Notes under the pieces: generated by a model
The model's database searches: none
What the model saw: the letters and a program-made list of their open reading frames with translations, nothing else
Told to the model about the DNA's origin: nothing
Part shown: positions 35,576-46,402 of the stretch, piece after piece
How positions within the stretch are numbered: the stretch's first letter is position 1
How the letters are laid out: the number at the start of each line of letters is the position of its first letter
Made by a program: the position numbers and the translations under genes
Origin: Cymbidium sinense
Taxonomy: Eukaryota > Streptophyta > Magnoliopsida > Asparagales > Orchidaceae
Length of the DNA: 64,000 nt
Assembly (NCBI GenBank): GCA_021442155.1
Contig: CM038223.1
Span: 32,896,983-32,960,982, forward strand
Direction of reading: 5' to 3'

Positions 35576-36500
35576 TTTAAATGAATGTTGAGCTAGCTAA
35601 TTTCTTGGTCTCTTCATTGGACTTGAGAACCAATTTATCATTGTAATCTTGTTACACCGTTGGCTAATTCTTCAATTACCTTGACCTCCACTTGAGTTTC
35701 AATTCTAGGTTGTTAATGATTTGGATTCTCTAGGTGTCCCTCCTCATTTTATTGTTCAGGAATCACATTTTTATTTATTAAAAGTGTATCGACCATATGA
35801 ACCACCTCAACTTCTATATGATTGGTATCATCATTATTTTAGAGATCAGAGATTGATTGTTCTTCATTGATTAGAAAATCTTCATCTTCCCAGAAGAGTT
35901 GATTATCTTCCTCATCATTTTTTGGCTGACTTTATTCATGCATGCATTTCTATTTTTGATTATAGCTCAACAACCTGGCCCAAGAACTTTTTGATTCTTC
36001 TCTGAAGATTTCTATTTTTAACAACCTTCAGAACTTTATAGATTTAGAGGAGACTACTTTCTCATTTCATAGTTGATTATGTAGAAAGGGATGTGTATGT
36101 CTATCTCATAATGATTTTGTTATAGCTCCTCCTGAGCTATTTCTTTTGACCCATCAAAATAAATTGAAGTTATTGATGGTGGGTATATTTGCATCCACTA
36201 GTGGATCATGTTATTGTTCAACATGAACAGATAGTCTAGTGACTCTATGACTAGCATTATATATCTTGCGAGCCCTGTTAGACATTTCAGTGCCCGAGAA
36301 AGAAGCTTCATGGTTGTGGTTGTCCAGAAAAAGTAAGTATGTTCCATGTAGATTGATATAAGCTTGTCAAAACCTCTCATAAGGAAAGCTCTCAAAGCTT
36401 TAAGGTTGGGCTCATTTGGAATGATCACGTTTAGCCTCTTTTCCTTATTAAATGCTTTTGGCATTCTAGCAAACTTGATGAGAGGCTTCATGATAGATCT
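35576..36500 (-). pseudogene. Element B N-terminal coding region upstream of gag
   Basis: The 97-codon frame at 36491-36198 starts about 260 bp after the PBS (KPLIKFARMPKAFNKEKRLN, KALRAFLMRGFDKLISIYME). No domain recognised. Position fits the N-terminal extension or extra upstream ORF of Tat/Ogre-type elements. 35580-36190 is broken coding-like sequence, acidic on the minus strand. Confidence 0.4.
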
Positions 36501-36754
36501 AATCGATAAAAATTGGACAACCTAAGAAATCATTCCAAACTAGAGAGTGGCTCCAACATAACCAATATTGATTATGGCTTGAGGTAATGTAACCGTGGAT
36601 CCCTCGATGAGCTTGACAGTCATCATATTCTTGATGCTTCCCATTTGACGAACCTACTTGTAGATCTTAAGATTTTGAAAGATTATAATACTTTTAAGTC
36701 TATAATGACACTATATATTTTAATATTTTTGAACTAGAGATGAAGGGAGAAGTG

Positions 36755-36773
36755 ATCCGCAGCAGAGTCGTCG
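36755..36773 (-). other. Primer-binding site of element B (tRNA-Arg type)
   Basis: On the minus strand CGACGACTCTGCTGCGGAT, differing from TGGCGACTCTGCTGGGGAT at few places; this is the best preserved PBS in the window. It fixes the direction of element B and places its 5' LTR to the right of 36774. Confidence 0.75.
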
Positions 36774-37303
36774 TTGGTGCTGCAACATTTTGGAACAAAA
36801 ATGCCTGTATTGAACTAAATTCTTGAAGGTTTTAATAGATTTTTTATAAGAAATTCAGCAACATAACGCCTTAGCATTGCTAAATTTGTACATATTTTAG
36901 TGAAAACGCAATTTTCTCTAGGGTTTTGTATCCAAGATCCATGGAGGGAGGGTGTCCTTTTTACACTGGAACCAAGTTCAACTGTAGAGGGCTTTTTGCC
37001 ATTCAAAATTCAACATTCTAGACTATTTTAAGCCATATAGAACATTCTTTTTTTACTCTACATCCAAGATCGATAGAGATGCATTCTTTTAATTCTCATG
37101 GTGTTTAAGATTGATGGTAAAAATTTGGTTGAATTTAATTTTCAAGAAAAAATTGATTAAAAGAAAAATTATTCTAGAAATCATTTACAAGGAGTAGATG
37201 AGAGATCATTCTTGTGGTAGTGGAGAGTATGCCTTTAGAAATCACAAATCACTAGAATCAGGAATGCAGTAAGAAATTAGAGAGAGTGAGTTAGAGAGGA
37301 TAA

Positions 37304-37334
<31 letters not shown>

Positions 37335-37640
37335 GGGTGGTTGCTCTCCCATTTTTATTGGCAATTCTGTTTAAGTGGGTATTTATATTGTTGGAGTGAG
37401 GATGACAACTTTCTTGATTTAAAAAAATTGAGGATTAATGACAGTAGCTCAACGGTGGTATCACAATATCACGACATTGTGTTGTTTAATTAAGTAATGT
37501 TAGGGGCAGTTTGAGCTTCTAAATTTTTTTAAGGCAGGAATAATACCTACACACTACGATTGTACCACCGCAGCACCCCAAAGTCATGATGTGTAAATTT
37601 TTGTCATTTTTTCATTCATTTCATTTCATTTTTTTAGATG
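36774..37640 (-). mobile_element. 5' LTR (R-U5 side) of element B
   Basis: Lies immediately upstream of the PBS on the minus strand. Contains a TATA-like 'caatataaatacccac' (minus, 37376-37391) followed by a (CT)n run (37303-37331), a plausible promoter and leader. The LTR 5' end was not located: from about 37650 the sequence is an Athila fragment on the opposite strand. The part right of 36914 is duplicated at 39546-40310. Confidence 0.5.
37303..37331. repeat. (GA)n microsatellite in element B LTR
   Basis: About 14 GA units; the duplicate copy at 39936-39961 is similar in length. Confidence 0.9.
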
Positions 37641-37649
37641 CACATAGAG

Positions 37650-38250
37650 ACCACCACCACCTTTCCCTCAAAGACTTTAAAAATATTTAGACATTCAATT
37701 CCCCAAGTTCTTATGTGTCCGTAACTAACTTTTAATTAATATTTCTTTTGTTGAAAATTTAGAGCAAATGCCTTTTCAAATAAATTTTATGAAATATATT
37801 TTACAAAAAAAAGAAATTGGAGGAAAATAAAAGTATAGTATTAAATGATTGTAGTTCCATAATATATAGGCCATTATTTAAAAAAAATTGAAAGATCCTA
37901 TAGTTTTTCTATACTTTGTATTATAGGAGATAGATTTTTTGGGAAAGTATTGTGTGAGCTTGGAGCTAGTATAAACTCGACACCATTGCTTATTTTTATG
38001 AAATTAGGATTAGAGGAAGTCCAACCTGCTAGTATTACCCTTTAGTTAGTTGATAGATCTTTGGCTTACCTTAATGGGATAGTAGAGGATGTGTTGATTA
38101 ATGTAGATAAATTCATATTGCCTACATATTTTATTAGACATGGACGAAAATAAGTAGATTCCTATTATTTTAGGAAGACCCTTTTTAGTAATATGGAGGT
38201 CTATGATAGATATGGAAAAAGAGGAATTAACAATTAGAATTAATTGGTGT
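37650..38250 (+). pseudogene. Athila gag C-terminus and protease fragment, copy 1
   Basis: Plus strand, opposite to element B. PPPPFPQRL, stop, KYLDIQFPKFL and NLEQMPFQINFMKYILQKK (37650-37805) match the end of Athila gag ('PPPFPQRLKK...FAKFLEVFKKL...DALEQMP.Y.KFMKDIL'). After a frame-broken stretch, KVLCELGASINSTPLLIFMK at 37944, LVDRSLAYLNGIVEDVLI and VDKFILPTYFI match the Athila protease ('CDLGASINLMP...VDKFIFP.DFIVLDM'); the active-site Asp is E here. Stops and a frameshift follow. It is a fragment without RT or LTRs. Confidence 0.8.
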
Positions 38251-38254
38251 TTTT

Positions 38255-39179
38255 ACCCTTATACACAAGTACACGTGTCAAATCAAGTAATACATAATGA
38301 GTAGAGTATCATTTTCATGAGGACTAGAGAAAAATATAATATTAATTTATATTATGTTAATTATTAATCTTTTTAAAACCTAGTTTTTAGTCAACGAAAT
38401 GCAAGTACTTAATTTAAAATGAAAATCTACTATTTTGTAAAAGATTAAAAAAGACACATTTTTTATAGAAAATTAAGTAGTTTTCTTAATTTTGAAAGAA
38501 GTGCTATGAATTTATGGAGATTTTGGATTATGTATTATATTAAAATAGGTAGTGAATCAATTTCAAGCTCCCACTCAGATTGTAGAATTCCCTCTCCAGA
38601 ATGAGTTGTTTATGAATAAGAGTATGCTTGTACCTCTCATTCACCTTAGCACTAATAAAATTATCATTGTTGTTAGTTGATACTCTCCTTTTATTCTTGT
38701 TAATGTACATAATTGACCTTTTGGCTTTCTTTATTTGGAGAAATTATTAGAAGGAAGGGTGCAAAAATGTTTGAAGAACATGGATTTAGAATGAAAAATT
38801 TGGCTACCTAGGTGTCCTATATATAGGCCAGACCTAGCGCTGTGATGCTGCTTTGGTAGCACCAAGGTGCTAGCTTCTCTATTCTTGATTGTAGGATATA
38901 GCATTGTGGTGCTCCTCATGCAGCACCTTGGCTTAGTTCTGGTTAACTGGTTAAGGTCATTAATATTCTTGTCAATAAGTATATTTATGGTATTAAGTAA
39001 TAGTCATAAATTTGGTACATGTATCCTATCAAGCATTGATGGAGCGCCTAGACCATATGACATAGTGCTATGGCATTGGTCAGCCTTTTTTGTCTTTTAT
39101 TATAAATGTGTTTATCTGATTGCCAACTTTTTGACTGACCCTTTTGACTAGTGTCATGATGCTACTTTGGCAATGCCTA
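38255..39179. other. Unassigned part of duplicated unit
   Basis: No protein domain found. It contains 'acacaagtacacgtgtcaaa', a low-complexity AT stretch, and two clusters rich in 'gctgctttggtagcacc'-like words at 38835-38935 and 39155-39175. Short frames here are not credible. Repeated at 40912-41837. Confidence 0.3.
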
Positions 39180-39545
39180 TGTTGACCTCACTTTTAGTGA
39201 GGTTGACAACCCTCTTCCTAGACCTAAGATTTGATCTATGCACTAGGATCCTATTGACCTCAAGTGAGGTTGATAATCACCCTAATCTTAGTAATTTGAA
39301 TCTCCAATATTAGATTAAGAGCTTCCTAATTAGGCCCTTAGGATACTACAATTAATCACTAAGTGCACAACATAAACTAAAGCAAAAATGGAAATAATAA
39401 ATCAAAATGAAACTAAATATGGAATACAAATTAAACTAAGAAGTCAATACATTGAGGTGAATACCTAAGTTAGCCAAGTAGACCCCATAGAACCTGACAT
39501 AACCCAATTTGACAATCTAAGTCCAATAAAATCCAATTCAATAAT
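39180..39545 (+). mobile_element. Duplicated 5' end of LTR4
   Basis: Starts TGTTGACCTCACTTTTAGTG with hairpin partner TGAGGTTGAC; at 39250 a second 'TTGACCTCAAGTGAGGTTGA' palindrome follows. Identical structure begins the full LTR at 41838. It is cut at 39545 by the duplication junction. Confidence 0.8.
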
Positions 39546-39930
39546 TTTCTCCCTAGTTTTATATCCAAGATCTACGGAGGGAGGGTGCCCTTTCCACACT
39601 AGAACCAAGTTCAACTGCAGAGGGCTTTGACATTCAATATTCTAGACTATTTTAAGCTATATAGACATTCTTTTTTTTTTACTCTGTATCCAAGATCGAT
39701 GGAAACACATTCTTTTATTTCTCATGGGATTTAAGATTGATGGTAAAAATTTTGGTTAAATTTTATTTTCAAGAAAAAATTATTAAAAGAAACATTATTC
39801 TAGAAATCATTTACAAGGAGTAGTTGAGAGATCTTTCTTGTGGTAGTGGAGAGCATGCCTTTAGAAAGCACAAATCATTATAATCAAGAATGCAGTAAGA
39901 AACTAGAGAGAGTGAGTTATAGAGGATAGA

Positions 39931-39961
<31 letters not shown>

Positions 39962-42208
39962 TAGGGGTGGTTACTCTCCCCTTTTTATTGGCAATTCTCT
40001 CTAAGGGGGTAGTTTTTTGCTATTGTAATATACAACACCCCATTCTCCCTAGATAGTTATTATTCGGAGTGAGGATGACAACTTTCTTGATTTAAAAACA
40101 TTGAGGATTCATGACAGCAGCTCAGCACTAGAATTATAGTGTCACGACACTGCGTTGTTTAATTAGGGAACGTCAAGGGCAGTTTGAGCTTCTAAATTTT
40201 TTTTAAGGTGGTAATAGCGCCTAGGCACTACAATTGTAGCACTGTAGCGCCCCAAAGCCATGATGTGTAATTTTTTGTTATTTTTTGTTTCATTTCATTT
40301 CTTTAGATGCACATAGAGACCACCACCTTTCCCTCAAAGACTTTAAAAACATTTAAACATTCAATTTCCCAAGTTCTTAGATGTCCTTAAGAAACTTTTA
40401 ATTAATATTCCTTTTGTTGAAACTTTAGAGGAAATGCCTTTTTATATAAATTTTATGAAATATATTTTATACAAAAAAAGAAATTGGAGGAAAATAAAAG
40501 TATAGTATTAAATGATTATAGTGCCATAATATATAGGTAATTATTTAATAAATTGAAAGATCTTGTAGTTTTTCTATACTTTGTATTATAGGAGATAGAT
40601 TTTTTGGGAAAGTATTGTGTGAGCTTGGAGCTAGTATAAACTTGATGCCATTGCCAATTTTTAAGAAATTAGGATTAGTGGAAGCCCAAACCACTACTAT
40701 TACCCTTTAGTTAGTTGATAGATCTTTGGCTTACCTTAATGGGACAATAGAGGATGTGTTGATTAAAGTAGATAAATTCATATTGCCTACATATTTTATT
40801 AGACATGGAAGAAGATAAGTAGATTCCTATTATTTTAGGAAGATCCTTTTTTACCAATATGGAGGTCTATGATAGATCTGGAAAAAGAGGAATTAATAAT
40901 GAGAATTGATTGGTGTTTTTACCCTTATACACAAGTGCACATGTCAAATCAAGTAATACATAATGAGTAGAGTATCATTTTCATGAGGATTAGAAAAAAA
41001 TGTAATATTAATTTATATTATGTTAATTACTAATCTTTTTAAAACCTAGTTTTTAGTCAACCAAATGAAAGTACTTAATTTAAAATGAAAATCTACTATT
41101 TTGTAAAATATTAAAAAAACTCATTTTTATAGAAAATTAAGTAATTTTCTTAATTTTGAAAGAAGTACTCTGAATTTATGGAGATTTTGGATTATGTATT
41201 ATATTAAAATAGGTAGCGAATCATTTTCAAGCTCCCACTCAGATTGTGGAATTCCCTCTCTAGAATGAGTTGTTTATGAATATGAGTTGGCTTGTACCTC
41301 TCATTCGCCTTAGCACTAATAAAATGATCATAGTTGTTAGTTGATACTCTCCTCTTATTCTTGTTAATGTACATAACTGACATTTTGGCTTTCTTGATTT
41401 GGACAAATTATTATAAGGAAGGGTGCAAAAAATTTGAAGAACATTGCTTCAGAATGAAAATTTTGGCTACCTGGGTGTCCTATATATAGGCCAGACCTAG
41501 CATTATGATGCTGCTTTGGTAGCACCAAGGTGCTAGCTTCTCTATTTTTTATTGTAGGATATAGCATCACAGTGCTCCTTATGCAACTCCTAGGTGCTGG
41601 TAAACTAGTTAAGGTCATTAATATTCTTGTCAATAGGTATATTTATAGTATTAACTAACAATCATAAATTAGGTACAAGTATCCTATCAAACATTGATGG
41701 AGCTCCTAGGTCATATGACATAGCGCTATGGCATTGGTCAACCTTTTTTATCTTTTATTATAAATGTATTTGTCCGACTGCCGACTTTTTGAATGACCTT
41801 TTTGACTAGTGTCACGATGCTACTTTGGCAATGCCTATGTTGACCTCACTTTTAGTGAGGTTGACAACCCTCTTCCTAGACCTAAGATTTGATCTATGCA
41901 CTAGGGTCCTATTAACCTCAAGTGAGGTTGATAATCACCCTAATCTTAGTCATTAGAATATCCAATCTTAGATTAAGAGCTTTCTAATTAGGCACTTAGG
42001 ATGCTACAATTAATAGCTAAGTGCACAACTTAAACTAAAGCAAAAATGGAAATAATAAATCAAAATGAAACTAAATATAGAATACAAATTAAACTAAGAC
42101 ATTGATACATTGAGGTGAATACCTAGGTTAGCCTAGTGGACCCCACAAGACCTAACATAACCCAATTTGACAATCTAAGTCCAATAAAATCCAATTCAAT
42201 AATTTTTA
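39546..42208 (+). repeat. Tandem duplication, unit 2 (2.65 kb)
   Basis: Second copy, co-linear with unit 1 with small indels (offset drifts from about 2633 to 2658). After unit 2 the LTR sequence simply continues ('aataaaaaattaaaatcgag'), whereas after unit 1 it jumps back to the start of the unit. The (GA)n tract is shorter, and an extra ~60 bp ('agttttttgctattgtaata') is present near 40010. Confidence 0.85.
40321..40910 (+). pseudogene. Athila gag C-terminus and protease fragment, copy 2
   Basis: Duplicate of the fragment at 37650-38250, with the same broken reading frames: the LTLxLVDRSLAYLNG stop (from CTTTAG) is shared, so that lesion predates the duplication. Differences such as 'attgccaatttttaagaaa' versus 'attgcttatttttatgaaa' arose later. 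Confidence 0.8.
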
Positions 42209-44831
42209 ATAAAAAATTAAAATCGAGCAGTTTTAAATTGAATATTATAATTTCTTAAGCCTAGATTGAGGCAATTGACATGATTGACCAAATTAACCCT
42301 ATTTAAGCCCAAAATCATGTAAGTCCATTAAAACAAAAATAAATTAAATAAAATCATACAAAAAGTGCTCAACCAATGTATGAATATAAATGAACATAAA
42401 ACTAAATTCAGATGGGGCACAAAAGGGCTAACTAGGTCATTTGACCTATGTTGACTTATGTGGTCCCCGCTAAGTCAAAAATCAAACTAATCAAAATTTG
42501 ATCAATTTAGTTCATTTCATTAGATCAAAATTATTAGATTAATATAATAAAACACAAAACTAAATAAATCTAAATCCAATGATGACTCAAATAGCTTAAT
42601 CAGGTTATTTAGTCTTTGTGAACCCAAATGGACCTTATTGAACTTAAACTCAAAATAAATTGAGCTTAATTCAAATTAAATTTTCCAAAATATTTTGAAA
42701 TCATATTTGAACATAATTTGATTTTTTTGGGTTTGATTTTACCAAATTGTTAATTTGGTCCAATTGAACCCAATTTGACCCATTAAGTTGAATTTGGTCC
42801 AAAATAGGTCTAAATGAAATTAATTAAAATTAATTACTTCAAATCATTTTGAATACTCAAAAAAACATTGTTGAAGCTCAAATACACTTTAATTTAGATC
42901 AGATTGGTCATTTGACCTATTAAGCACAATTTGGGTCAAAAATAAGTTTAAATCAAAACTCAACTCAACCCAAATTAAACCAAATCAATGCCTACAATCA
43001 TTCTTAAGTTGATTATTGAACATGACTCAATTCTCAATTGCGCTTGATTTAGCCAATTTGATCAATTGATCTACCTCACTTGAATTGTCCCAATTTGACC
43101 TATATAAGCCTATCAAGCAAAAATCAAAGTTAATTAAAATAAAATATAGTAAAATTAAATTAAATTAATAACTTTTAATCAATTAATTAAACTTAATTTA
43201 ACTCTCATTTGGTAGCAATTTATTCAATTTGGTCAATTTGGCTGATAGACCCAAGTGAACCTAAGTTGACCCAATTAGGCAAATTCTAGTCAAACCCAAA
43301 ATAAATATAAATTAATCAGAATCAATCAAACTTAATTACTTTAAATAACTCATTAAACATGATTGAAGTCTAATTTAAACTCAAATTAGCCAAACTAACC
43401 CATTAGACCTAATCTAACCTGTTTAAGCTAAATTGGGTCAAAATGGATTCAAGTTAACTCAAACCCAAACTAAACCCATTAAACCCTAGAAAATCTCATC
43501 AAACATGATCTAAGATCTCAGCTCATATTAAGGAGAGTTAAAATTCAAGAGTGGGGGATGAGAAAAGGAAAAAACATTCAAAGCTCTAAAATTTCCAATC
43601 ACCTCACATCCCCTCTCATTACTCGACTTTTTAGCTTGGAGTGATTTTTGAATCACCCAACCACTCTCCACAATGAATGCTAACTACCACCCTATCAATA
43701 GTCACACCCCCATATCACGTTTTACTATGAATTTTGATCATATAGAAAGAAGGGGGAGAAACGAGACTAAAGAGGTCTCATTTTGGCATTCAACACTTTG
43801 TCAACCTCTCAAGAAGTAAGACAAGTGTATCACCCACCTTATCCACTCAAAAAAACACCAAATCAAGTTTACTCTAGCAAAATATGCTGGTGGTCAACAT
43901 CAAGAATGATCCAAGAGGAGACAAAAGTGAAGGATTGTGTGGGAGCTTCGATTTAAGGAAAGGACCAAGTTCGATGTAAGAAATCCACTCAACCTTGGCT
44001 TGAGTGAGGTAACCTCAAAATAAACCTTTAGGAAAGCTATAGATGTTCATGTTTGTTGAAAAGTGATTCAATTTTAGGAATTTTCCTCTATATCCCTATT
44101 GCACTTTCATTTTGACCCTCCTCAAGGCGAAATAAAGTGACTTTTGGCTAAGATCATTAGAAGATCGCAAGATGTGATTATATTTATGGTAGATCCCATC
44201 TATCTAACCATTTTTTCGGTTTTTATCCCATGAGGAAGACAATATCCGATTCATCCATCTTACTTGGATAGAATGGATTGCCATAATTAGACCACTTTTT
44301 TGATTTATTCCATTAGATTTGACTCAAAACTTTAAAAAATCATAAAAAATATAATACTTAACTAAAGAATACAAATAAGATCTCTTTAGATTTTCCTTTT
44401 CAAGAGGAATCTAATAAACCCAAAATTTCCAACTTTGCCTATATATTTTTAAGAGTAATCTAAGTTTTAATATAAACTATATTTTATTAATTACTTTTAA
44501 AATACTCAACCTATTAAGTTAAAAATTTCAGAAAGGGAACTTAATGTCATTGCCTACCTATCATAAAAATTTCAAGTTAAATAATCTTCTAGTTTAAGAG
44601 TTTTTAAAGTTTTAAATTAATTGAAAATTTTTATATAAATAATCAATTAAAAATTATGAGAATTCATCAAAATATTTCAAATCATTTTTATAAACATCAA
44701 AGATCTTAAAAAAAGTTAATTAGACCCTTTGGATCACAGTAAATTAGAAAAATAATTAAATTAGGGTTTATTAAGAATTAATTACTTACTTTAATTACAC
44801 AAGATTTTAAAAAAATTATAACTAATTATAG

Positions 44832-44834
<3 letters not shown>

Positions 44835-44879
<45 letters not shown>
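44835..44879. repeat. (AT)n microsatellite in LTR4
   Basis: About 22 uninterrupted AT units. Confidence 0.95.
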
Positions 44880-44881
<2 letters not shown>

Positions 44882-46002
44882 CTTTATGAAAAGCATAGAA
44901 AGAGAAGTGTCTAAAAACAAATAAAAGCTCCAAATTTTATAAAGTGTATAGTGATTAATTAGGATTTGAAGTTTTATTTAATTAGTATGAAGTGTACAAT
45001 GATTAATAGAGAAATATCACGTGCCAAATGAGCTTGAAATTTAGTGTGATTGTCTTGCGGAATGTCCTTTGCCACCCACAAATATTTAAAGTTAATTGGC
45101 TAAGTAATTTGGGAGATTTAAAATTTCAAATATAAATTGGTCATTTTATGCATTTAATAAATGATTAAATTTTAGAAAATTATGAAATTAATTATGGAGG
45201 TTTAATTATGTATTAAAACAAAAAGGTGGTGAAAGAAAATAATTAGGACTTTTCGTCTTGATTAATTATCCTAGACCCTAAGAACTTCATAATAATTAGT
45301 GTAGATTCCTAAAAATTCTGACCAAGCCCTCTTTGTGCTCACCTAACATAGAGGTTTTCAATGAAATCAAAGTCCCTAATTAGTTTAGGGTATTTTGAGT
45401 GTAATTGATGATTTTAGATTTTTTTAATTAACTCCTAATTATAATCCCAATTGCATTAGGACTTTTATGACATATTTCTTTTATATTTATGCGTTTCTTG
45501 TAACTTTCTAATAATTTGTGGCCTTATGTTTAGGACTTAATTGATTAAGTAATTAATTAATGATAATTAATTTATAAAAATCATCTAGATCACTTTTAAA
45601 TCACTTAATGGATAGAAATGGGTTAAGAGTTAATCTTAATGATTTTTATCTCCTCATTGGTATTAAGTAATTCAAATTTTAAAATTACTTCATAATGAAT
45701 GTGATTAGGCTTAAGCAAGATTATCTTCATGTTAATGAAGTTAGAAATTAATAGGCCCAACTAGGTTATTTTTATGTTTAATTGCTTACTTCAATCATTT
45801 ATAAATTTATATTCAATATGTTTCAGAAAATAAATAAAGATTTGCATTTAATTGCATGCTTTGAATTAATTGTTATCACTAGTAAATCTCAAATTATTTT
45901 TATAATAAAACATAAAAATATCTATCAGTCTAAATATAAATCAATATTTGTAATTAAAACTTGAATCTAAATCTTATATATATGAACTGCAGTTTTGAAA
46001 GC

Positions 46003-46092
46003 TATATAGTCTAGGAACTGGAGGTCTCAGGGTTACTGGTCCGAAGGAGGTTTTGATACCTCGTACCTCTCATATAACAACTACACATACCT
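46003..46092 (+). repeat. ~95 bp LTR sub-repeat, LTR4 copy 1
   Basis: 'tatatagtctaggaactgga' to 'aacaactacacatacc'; closest to the LTR3 copy ('ggtccgaaggagg', 'ttgatacctcg'). Confidence 0.75.
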
Positions 46093-46180
46093 TGAGGTTT
46101 GTAGTGAACTACATATTAAGGTTGAATTATTTTCACTTAGATATTGAGGCACCTTAAAATTTTTATAATTTCATTCTTAT

Positions 46181-46183
<3 letters not shown>

Positions 46184-46213
<30 letters not shown>

Positions 46214-46217
46214 TTAT

Positions 46218-46278
<61 letters not shown>
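46184..46278. repeat. Interrupted (AT)n microsatellite between LTR4 sub-repeats
   Basis: Two AT runs, 46184-46212 and 46220-46278, split by 'cttatctt', which suggests internal duplication of the run with its flank. A run also lies beside the sub-repeats of element C. Confidence 0.9.
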
Positions 46279-46286
<8 letters not shown>

Positions 46287-46305
46287 ATGTATATGAATTA
46301 ACAAA

Positions 46306-46402
46306 TATTTAGTTTGGACAACTCGAGAGCATTAGATTTTAAGTAGTCCTAAGGCGGTCTCTGATTGCCTCACTTTCCTGGGTCAATAATGACATGTACT
46401 TG
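46306..46402 (+). repeat. ~95 bp LTR sub-repeat, LTR4 copy 2
   Basis: 'atttagtttggacaactcga' to 'aataatgacatgtacttg'; closer to the element C copies ('tcctaaggcggtc', 'gattgcctcactttcct'). Confidence 0.7.

Larger units (their letters stand above)
36914..39545 (+). repeat. Tandem duplication, unit 1 (2.65 kb)
   Basis: Runs from 'ttctctagggttttgtatcc' to 'tccaattcaataatttt'. It is repeated directly as 39546-42208, about 90% identical by eye over most of its length (for example 'tttttgggaaagtattgtgt' at 37935 and 40602, 'ttggtagcaccaaggtgcta' at 38852 and 41516). The unit carries part of the element B LTR, an Athila gag/protease fragment, about 0.9 kb of unassigned sequence and the first ~365 bp of the LTR4 family LTR. 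The junction shares 'aatttt' on both sides. Confidence 0.85.

Noticed and set aside
38731..39151. Frames of 62 and 94 codons on opposite strands, repeated at 41364-41809
   Set aside because: Recurrence is due to the 2.65 kb tandem duplication; sequences diverge without regard to codon position and no domain is visible.
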